Positions 22,855 through 27,029 of a DNA stretch of 27,029 nucleotides are shown here, piece by piece. A program made the position numbers and the translations under genes. The DNA lies in assembly GCA_001940725.1 (NCBI GenBank), contig MDVR01000136.1, positions 1 to 27,029 of the forward strand, in the 5' to 3' direction. The notes under the pieces were generated by a model. That model made no database searches and was not told where the DNA came from. It worked only from the letters and a program-made list of their open reading frames with translations. The stretch comes from Candidatus Heimdallarchaeota archaeon LC_2. Its GTDB lineage: Archaea; Asgardarchaeota; Heimdallarchaeia; Heimdallarchaeales; Kariarchaeaceae. The number at the start of each line of letters is the position of its first letter. Positions within the stretch are counted from its first letter, which is position 1.

Positions 22855-23568
22855 TCAATTTGCTGACTGTAACACAGCGTAAATAAAATCGAAAAGTCCT
22901 CGTAGTGAATTAGTTGATAAAGAATCTAGATAAAATGGAATTCCATAACTTAGACATAATGAGGATATGGCATGGAAATATGGATCTTTGGTATCCTTGT
23001 GAGTCAATATTCCAACAAAATCTTGATTTTTCACCATAATTTCTAAATCTACTTTATTTTCTTCAACATCACCCATATCAAGGATAAGACCTTTTAGACT
23101 TTGAAGATTTTCCTCTTTTAGTCTAATATTCAGACCTATGCTTATATCAAATCGATGAGTCTTGAGGATTGTTAATTTATTTGTTAAATAAATATCAAAA
23201 TATCCTCTTCCTGCCCTTTCGAGTTCAGATATTTGTTTTATCATTTCACCTAATACATCATTAAAAAATTTTCCTAATTCGGGATTTGAGGTATATACAT
23301 CCATCTGGATAGTTTGACCTTTGTCGGCATTAATTTCATGAAAACTCCTAGCAACACGTTTGGAGAGAGTATCGGTTGGATTTTCCAATATTTGTTGTGC
23401 TCTGGCACTTCTAACACTACCCTGCGTGTCAATTTCACAGTTTAAAACATGACCATCATGTATCAATGATCGATTGATTATTCCCGAACCCACAAATGAA
23501 ATATTTTCCAAATCCAATTGGAACCAAACTGTTGATTTACATAATTCACAATAAGTTTGGATATTCAT
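22855..23568 (-). CDS. Uncharacterised protein with N-terminal Cys/His zinc-site-like motif
   Basis: 237 residues, no family recognised. The N-terminus has YCELCKSTVWF (Cys7, Cys10) followed by HDGHVLNCEID, a plausible zinc site. The middle (residues 60-140) is mostly helical with QIDVYTSNPELGKF-like alternation (QMDVYTSNPELGKFFNDVLG, MIKQISELERAGRGYFDIYL). The C-terminal half has strands and helices of an alpha/beta domain (LKGLILDMGDVEENKVDLEI, GIPFYLDSLSTNSLRGLFDF). Soluble, no signal. It precedes the FAD/Fe-S dehydrogenase gene on the same strand by 115 nt, so a joint transcript is possible but not shown. Confidence 0.65.
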   Translation of the reverse strand: MNIQTYCELCKSTVWFQLDLENISFVGSGIINRSLIHDGHVLNCEIDTQGSVRSARAQQILENPTDTLSKRVARSFHEINADKGQTIQMDVYTSNPELGKFFNDVLGEMIKQISELERAGRGYFDIYLTNKLTILKTHRFDISIGLNIRLKEENLQSLKGLILDMGDVEENKVDLEIMVKNQDFVGILTHKDTKDPYFHAISSLCLSYGIPFYLDSLSTNSLRGLFDFIYAVLQSAN

Positions 23569-23753
23569 TTTATTTAGCTACCCTCTAAAAAAGTGGTTTC
23601 TTTAGTGATGAGATACTATGACAATTATTAAGGTGTTTTGACATGAATGGGGATTTAGTCAAGATAATAATTTTATTACTTTCAATAATATTCAAATTTC
23701 AAGCCTTAAATTATAATTAATAACAAATATAAAATTAAATAAAATCCTAATTG

Positions 23754-24203
23754 TTATTTCTGCTTTTCTCGAATTGTAGTACCAATTATATGTCCACATT
23801 TAATACAATATACAATTCCAGTCCCTGTGGTCGGGATATTTTCACTCAATTGATGTTCATTGATTGTAGTCTCTGTTGTTACAGCTTGAAAAACAAAAAT
23901 ATTCCCACTATTTTTACAACTAGGACAAGTTGGATAAACAATGTGTTCATTTTGTTCTCTTTTCAATTGATTTAATTTTAATTCAGATTGTTGTAATTGG
24001 GCTTGAACTTCCATTAATACCGCTTCAGCCTTCTGAGCCTCTTCTTCATATTTACGTATCTGTTTTTCTTTGGTCGTGTTTTGAATAGTTATTCTAATAT
24101 TGGCTACAATTTCTTTATTAGCCTGTAGCTGATCCTCAAGCTGTTTAACAAGTACTAAGCCTTCACCAAGCTTTCGTTCGATTTCATATTTTCTTGATGG
24201 CAT
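23754..24203 (-). CDS. Coiled-coil protein with C-terminal zinc ribbon
   Basis: 149 residues. Residues about 5-85 are a continuous coiled coil rich in Gln, Glu and Lys (LVLVKQLEDQLQANKEIVAN, AEAVLMEVQAQLQQSELKLN). Residues 90-140 hold two Cys pairs, CPSCKNSG and YCIKCGH, that together make a zinc ribbon, with strands between them (IFVFQAVTTETT). Such layouts serve in dimeric nucleic-acid-binding or adaptor proteins, but nothing shows which. The coding strand is certain from the Cys pattern. Upstream is a surface protein gene (91 nt), downstream the Cys/His protein. Confidence 0.7.
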   Translation of the reverse strand: MPSRKYEIERKLGEGLVLVKQLEDQLQANKEIVANIRITIQNTTKEKQIRKYEEEAQKAEAVLMEVQAQLQQSELKLNQLKREQNEHIVYPTCPSCKNSGNIFVFQAVTTETTINEHQLSENIPTTGTGIVYCIKCGHIIGTTIREKQK

Positions 24204-24294
24204 TATTTCATTTCCAATGAAATATTTATTTACAGTTTCTTTGTTCTAATTCACGTCTGTTTGATAATCAAAAATACTTTAGCAATTGCAATAT

Positions 24295-25044
24295 TTAATT
24301 ACGATATTTTTTAATTAAGGGTATCATAAAGATTGGTAAAGCAAACCAAAGAAAATTGATAGGAACTGCATCATCATCTGTTGTGTCATCATCGCTAGTG
24401 ACATTAGATATATCTCTTTGAACAAATTCTATTGATTGAGCACCTAAAGCTGGAACTACTACTGAAAGGCTGAGGTCTTTGACTACTCCGAGTTTAGTAT
24501 TTATTGTCGAATTTACCTCTGCATATGCATCAAAACCACTTTCTCTGAAATTAACTTCTGCATTAACTGTCAGCATATTTGCTGCGACATCCTCCTCATA
24601 AATAACTCTAACATCAGCTTCATCAAATTCAAAAATCCCAACAATAATATCTATCCATAATCCTTGTAACGGATTTAGTATAGTACCATTATCTAATGTT
24701 ACTTCATCAGGAAATACTACTGTATGAATCGAATCTTGATCTGAAATAAATGAAGAAGTCCCAAATTGAAGTGCGAAATAATCTCCCAATTCATTTGAAG
24801 CAAGATCTCCGCTGAAAGTTTTACCAGCCAAATCCTGCAAAACTTCAAGTTTTATGATAGAGCCATCTTCAAAGAAAGCTTCTGCTTCTATAAAATTGGT
24901 AGTTACATCCCAAATAAAGACATCTCCCTGTTTCAAATCATCTGAATAACTAAAACTAGTTACTATCATACTGGTCTTACCTTGAGCACTAATTGAACCA
25001 AGCATTAATGCCATCAAGATGAATATTGCGAATTTTTTAATCAT
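24295..25044 (-). CDS. Secreted, membrane-anchored surface protein
   Basis: 249 residues. A signal peptide covers residues 1-21 (KKFAIFILMALMLGSISAQG). The extracellular part, about 25-205, is rich in strands and acidic residues, with repeated beta pattern (GDVFIWDVTTNFIEAEAFF, VNAEVNFRESGFDAYAEVNS). It is followed by a short acidic linker (NVTSDDDTTDDD) and a C-terminal helix with a basic end (INFLWFALPIFMIPLIKKYR). Signal, beta domain, Asp/Thr spacer and C-terminal anchor is a layout frequent in Asgard cell-surface proteins. Function unknown. An AGGATGAT purine stretch lies 3-10 nt before the ATG, so unlike many genes here it has a leader; see the palindrome at 25068. Confidence 0.8.
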   Translation of the reverse strand: MIKKFAIFILMALMLGSISAQGKTSMIVTSFSYSDDLKQGDVFIWDVTTNFIEAEAFFEDGSIIKLEVLQDLAGKTFSGDLASNELGDYFALQFGTSSFISDQDSIHTVVFPDEVTLDNGTILNPLQGLWIDIIVGIFEFDEADVRVIYEEDVAANMLTVNAEVNFRESGFDAYAEVNSTINTKLGVVKDLSLSVVVPALGAQSIEFVQRDISNVTSDDDTTDDDAVPINFLWFALPIFMIPLIKKYRN

Positions 25045-25067
25045 ATTATCATCCTAAATCAATTCGA

Positions 25068-25089
25068 GATTTCAAGCTAGCGTGAAATC
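25068..25089. promoter_or_regulatory. 22-bp palindromic operator-like site before the surface-protein gene
   Basis: Perfect 7-bp arms GATTTCA and TGAAATC are separated by 8 bp (AGCTAGCG) whose core GCTAGC is itself palindromic. It lies just downstream of the TATA box at 25114-25124, covering about +3 to +24 of the predicted transcript. This is a position for a repressor; it could also fold as a 5' leader hairpin. Confidence 0.5.
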
Positions 25090-25113
25090 CTAATACTAGC
25101 AAAATACTTCTTA

Positions 25114-25124
25114 CATATATAAAA
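25114..25124 (-). promoter_or_regulatory. TATA box of the surface-protein gene
   Basis: TTTTATATATG on the minus strand. The start codon is 70 nt away at 25044, so this mRNA has a leader that includes the palindrome and a purine-rich ribosome-binding site. Confidence 0.55.
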
Positions 25125-25185
25125 TGTAATAATTGATTTTTGATTTATTAAGTAGAAACTAAATGATGTCATCAGTATTCTGTTT

Positions 25186-25596
25186 TTAACTTTTATGTAC
25201 TTTTTCTACTTTTACTTGGAGTTTGATTCTAACCTCTGTATCTTTTCTGTATGGGTATTTATCTTTATTTAAATATTTTTTAGCCAACAAATCGATATGG
25301 TTTTCGGCAACGTCACCTTCTATCGCATTCATAATTTTTCCTTCTATCCCAAGATATCTGTAAGGGTTTTCAGGGTCCATAATAACCATTGCTACCGATG
25401 ATCCATTTTTTAGGTTATTTGCCTTCACCCTTCCTTTTGCGGTGTTAATATTAATTATATTATTTTGGAGATCTTCCTCGCTAAGATCAAACCATACTGG
25501 ACTTACATGTGGTTCACCATTTTCTTTTACTATAGCTAATTGTACAAAGCTTGTTTTCTCAATTAATAAATCTCTGAATTCTTTTAACTCACTCAT
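25186..25596 (-). CDS. PPOX-class (F420/FMN-type) oxidoreductase
   Basis: 136 residues, the length of the split-barrel pyridoxamine-phosphate-oxidase-like proteins that use F420 or FMN (Rv1155-like). Seen: FVQLAIVKENGEPHVSPVWF (first barrel strands), ININTAKGRVKANNLKNGSS (cofactor phosphate-binding strand and Lys/Arg), VAMVIMDPENPYRYLGIEG and the closing KLQVKVEKV. F420 is plausible in an archaeon, but cofactor and substrate are not decided by sequence. ATG at 25596 fits the family start. Single gene. Confidence 0.88.
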   Translation of the reverse strand: MSELKEFRDLLIEKTSFVQLAIVKENGEPHVSPVWFDLSEEDLQNNIININTAKGRVKANNLKNGSSVAMVIMDPENPYRYLGIEGKIMNAIEGDVAENHIDLLAKKYLNKDKYPYRKDTEVRIKLQVKVEKVHKS

Positions 25597-25650
25597 GTTA
25601 ATATCAGTATGGTATCGATTGATATTAACTTCTGCTTTGGGCTAAAAAAT

Positions 25651-25818
25651 TTATAACAAAGTATAAATTTTCCTCGGTGGATTTATTTGAGTTTTCAAAT
25701 ATGTAATTCGTTCTCTGAGGATTGCAATTTCCTCCTTATCTTTCTCCTTAGAATCACTTGGAAACATCTTTTTAAGAATATACATCTTTTTTAATATTTC
25801 CAGCTCAAAGTGTTCCAT
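25651..25818 (-). CDS. 55-residue helical microprotein, paralogue of the one at 25959
   Basis: ATG at 25818 to TAA at 25651. The chain is charged and helical: HFELEILKKMYILKKMFPSD, then SKEKDKEEIAILRERITYLK, then a short tail. It aligns without gaps over about 40 residues with the 49-residue protein at 25959-26108, sharing LK..Y..KKMF and E..ALR..I..LK (AILRERI against ALRNKI). Conservation of two copies argues that both are real. A TATA box (ATTATATATGA) lies about 27 nt upstream inside an inverted repeat. Two short helices suggest a helical hairpin or dimer. Function unknown. Confidence 0.65.
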   Translation of the reverse strand: MEHFELEILKKMYILKKMFPSDSKEKDKEEIAILRERITYLKTQINPPRKIYTLL

Positions 25819-25822
25819 GCTA

Positions 25823-25856
25823 CAATAGGTATCTATCTCATATATAATACCTATTG
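25823..25856. promoter_or_regulatory. Inverted repeat flanking the TATA box of the 55-aa gene
   Basis: Perfect 10-bp arms CAATAGGTAT (25823-25832) and ATACCTATTG (25847-25856) are separated by 14 bp that contain the TATA box. The arms would lie over the TFB-binding element and the transcription start, as expected of a repressor operator that blocks the promoter. Confidence 0.6.
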
Positions 25857-25958
25857 GAACAAAGACAGTTCATCTAAATTAAAATTAAATAAAATTCCTT
25901 TAATTAATTTAATGAGGTTTTTGAGAAAGTGTTTAAGGCCAGTAAAAATAATTACTAT

Positions 25959-26108
25959 TTAATCCCACAGGAATAATGAAGATTTTAGAATATTGATTTT
26001 GTTTCTAAGAGCTCCTAATTCAATTTTTTCCATTTCATCGAATCCCGTGGCAAACATTTTTTTTCTTATGTATTCTTCTTTTAGTCGTTCTAAGTATTCT
26101 TTCTTCAT
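25959..26108 (-). CDS. 49-residue helical microprotein, paralogue of the one at 25651
   Basis: ATG at 26108 to TAA at 25959. Sequence pattern KKEYLERLKEEYIRKKMF, then DEMEKIELGALRNKINILK, matching the neighbour at 25651-25818 in spacing of charged and hydrophobic residues. A TATA box at 26129-26139 lies 26 nt upstream, giving a leaderless message. Each copy has its own promoter. They differ mainly in the turn between helices (PSDSKEKDK against ATGFDEM). Function unknown. Confidence 0.65.
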   Translation of the reverse strand: MKKEYLERLKEEYIRKKMFATGFDEMEKIELGALRNKINILKSSLFLWD

Positions 26109-26359
26109 ATAATACTTATGGATTTATACATATATAAAGTCAATTGTATTATTTATTACACAAACTATCTATTGTAAGTAAATTATTTTTAATACTGTAT
26201 ATTTATTGGAAATTTTCTCTATAATCACTTAATTCTTCGGAAAATAACTCATAATTTGTCTGTTTGGTTAATTCAATACTTGAATATTACAATTACAACA
26301 ACAATAAATTCTACCAAAGATGGGATAAATGTTAAGTCAAGCACAATCAAATAGATAAA
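26109..26359. other. Intergenic region with promoter of the 49-aa gene
   Basis: Holds the minus-strand TATA CTTTATATATG (26129-26139) and a 7-bp inverted repeat ATAATAC/GTATTAT (26109-26115 with 26146-26152) that brackets it, similar in layout to, but not in sequence with, the repeat before the 55-aa gene. Beyond 26160 nothing recognisable; very AT-rich. Confidence 0.4.
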
Positions 26360-26706
26360 TTGCAAATAAGAAAGACAATCGTACCTCAATCATATCTAAT
26401 CACGGATTTTTTTATTAATGTATTAGAGTTTGAATTGGTGACCGATCAAAATCAAATTACTATCTGGGTAAAATTGAATGAAATCGAAATATTACTTCGT
26501 AAAGGGAAGGGTTATAGAAATTCAACTTACCAAGAAGCTAATTTAGGCTTGGTATTTTATACGGCAATCTAGATTCTACAAAAATAAAATTACAAGAAGG
26601 AGGTCTCAAATTTGATGGGATAGATGTTTCTAAAAAGTGTCTAACGTTTCAGGATCTAGATGGGCATTGGTTTCAGCTAGTAGATCCACAAGATCATTAT
26701 ATATGA
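26360..26706 (+). pseudogene. Glyoxalase/VOC-family protein, frameshifted and internally shortened
   Basis: The first frame (TTG at 26360) gives IRKTIVPQSYLI, then DFFINVLEFELVTDQN and IEILLRKGKG, matching the start of a VOC (glyoxalase/bleomycin-resistance) domain, then stops after LGLVFYTAI. The next frame continues the same domain from about 26560: NLDSTKIKLQEGGLKFDG, CLTFQDLDGHWFQLVD and a stop at 26706. One base lost near 26563 explains the break. The N-terminal part also lacks about ten residues usually found between the first strand and FYINVLGFEL, and has no ATG. Two defects make a sequencing error less likely than decay. Family function was metal-dependent, small-molecule modifying; substrate unknown. 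Confidence 0.8.
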
Positions 26707-27029
26707 TAGAAAATAAATAAAACCAAATAATATCAAGTGCTAAAGGGAATTAATTTTCATATATCACAGGATTTATGTGTATTTTGATCATTTGAACAAA
26801 GTTGAACAGAAATAACTGAAATATCGCATTTTTTCTTTTACTATTACAAAATAAATTTGCAATAAATAAAATTTTGTTGAGTTTGTATTTTGAGAGGTTT
26901 GTGCAGTTTTTTCGAAATCATATGGGTAATTTTTTGGGATACAATTATTAATTAAAGTATTTAATTCATTATTCAAGTAAAAATTACACAAATCTAATTT
27001 TCAAGAGACTTAGGCTTCAAAATAACAGA
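26707..27029. other. Non-coding stretch at the right edge
   Basis: 323 nt, very AT-rich. The one short open frame on the minus strand (26788-26991) has no protein-like pattern beyond AT-driven Asn, Phe, Tyr and Lys. I see no RNA gene, repeat or regulatory site. Confidence 0.5.

Noticed and set aside
26788..26991. 67-residue minus-strand open frame
   Set aside because: Composition follows AT bias, with no start signal or recognisable motif.
1..27029. CRISPR arrays, rRNA genes, insertion sequences
   Set aside because: No regularly spaced repeats, rRNA-like sequence or transposase was seen on either strand.

Overview
AT-rich archaeal chromosomal segment. Archaeal origin rests on two 32-nt bulge-helix-bulge (BHB) tRNA introns, TATA boxes about 26-30 nt before several start codons (leaderless transcripts) and archaeal-type gene families. 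Several proteins with longin-like plus winged-helix layouts, a surface protein with an Asp/Thr linker and C-terminal membrane anchor, and a mixed amino-acid-degrading gene set suggest an Asgard archaeon, perhaps Heimdallarchaeia-like. That placement is inference, as no marker gene is present.

Layout. 1-2224: pyruvate phosphate dikinase, cut by the left edge. 2.5-5 kb: a small acidic repeat protein, an A-type Fe-S carrier-like protein, a DinB-like protein and a dienelactone-hydrolase-like protein. 5-6.5 kb: a two-gene operon of a longin-like/winged-helix protein and a MinD/ParA-like ATPase. 6.7-9 kb: proline dehydrogenase converging on tryptophanase. 9.1-13.8 kb: TPR protein, PHP-family putative phosphoesterase, a second longin-like/winged-helix protein, a membrane protein with a basic-tailed partner, and a SnoaL-like protein. 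13.8-16.4 kb: class-V aminotransferase-like protein, an unknown, and an Asp/Glu racemase-family protein.

16.45-18.07 kb is the most unusual part. A complete tRNA-Gly(GCC) gene on the minus strand has a D-loop intron. Downstream of it lie an opposite-strand LAGLIDADG endonuclease gene with three Myb-like repeats and a second copy of only the 3' part of the same tRNA. That partial copy carries its own 32-nt BHB intron in the variable loop. The arrangement looks like a minimal homing element that inserted in a tRNA gene and rebuilt it with a replacement 3' half.

18.2-25.6 kb: a small membrane protein, a PQQ-type sugar dehydrogenase, a 972-residue FAD/Fe-S D-lactate/glycolate-type dehydrogenase, a zinc-finger-like protein, a coiled-coil zinc-ribbon protein, a surface protein and an F420/FMN-type oxidoreductase. 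25.6-26.2 kb holds two paralogous microproteins (55 and 49 aa). A frameshifted glyoxalase/VOC pseudogene lies at 26.36-26.71 kb. The enzymes together point to use of amino acids (proline, tryptophan), 2-hydroxy acids and sugars, with PPDK at the PEP/pyruvate node.
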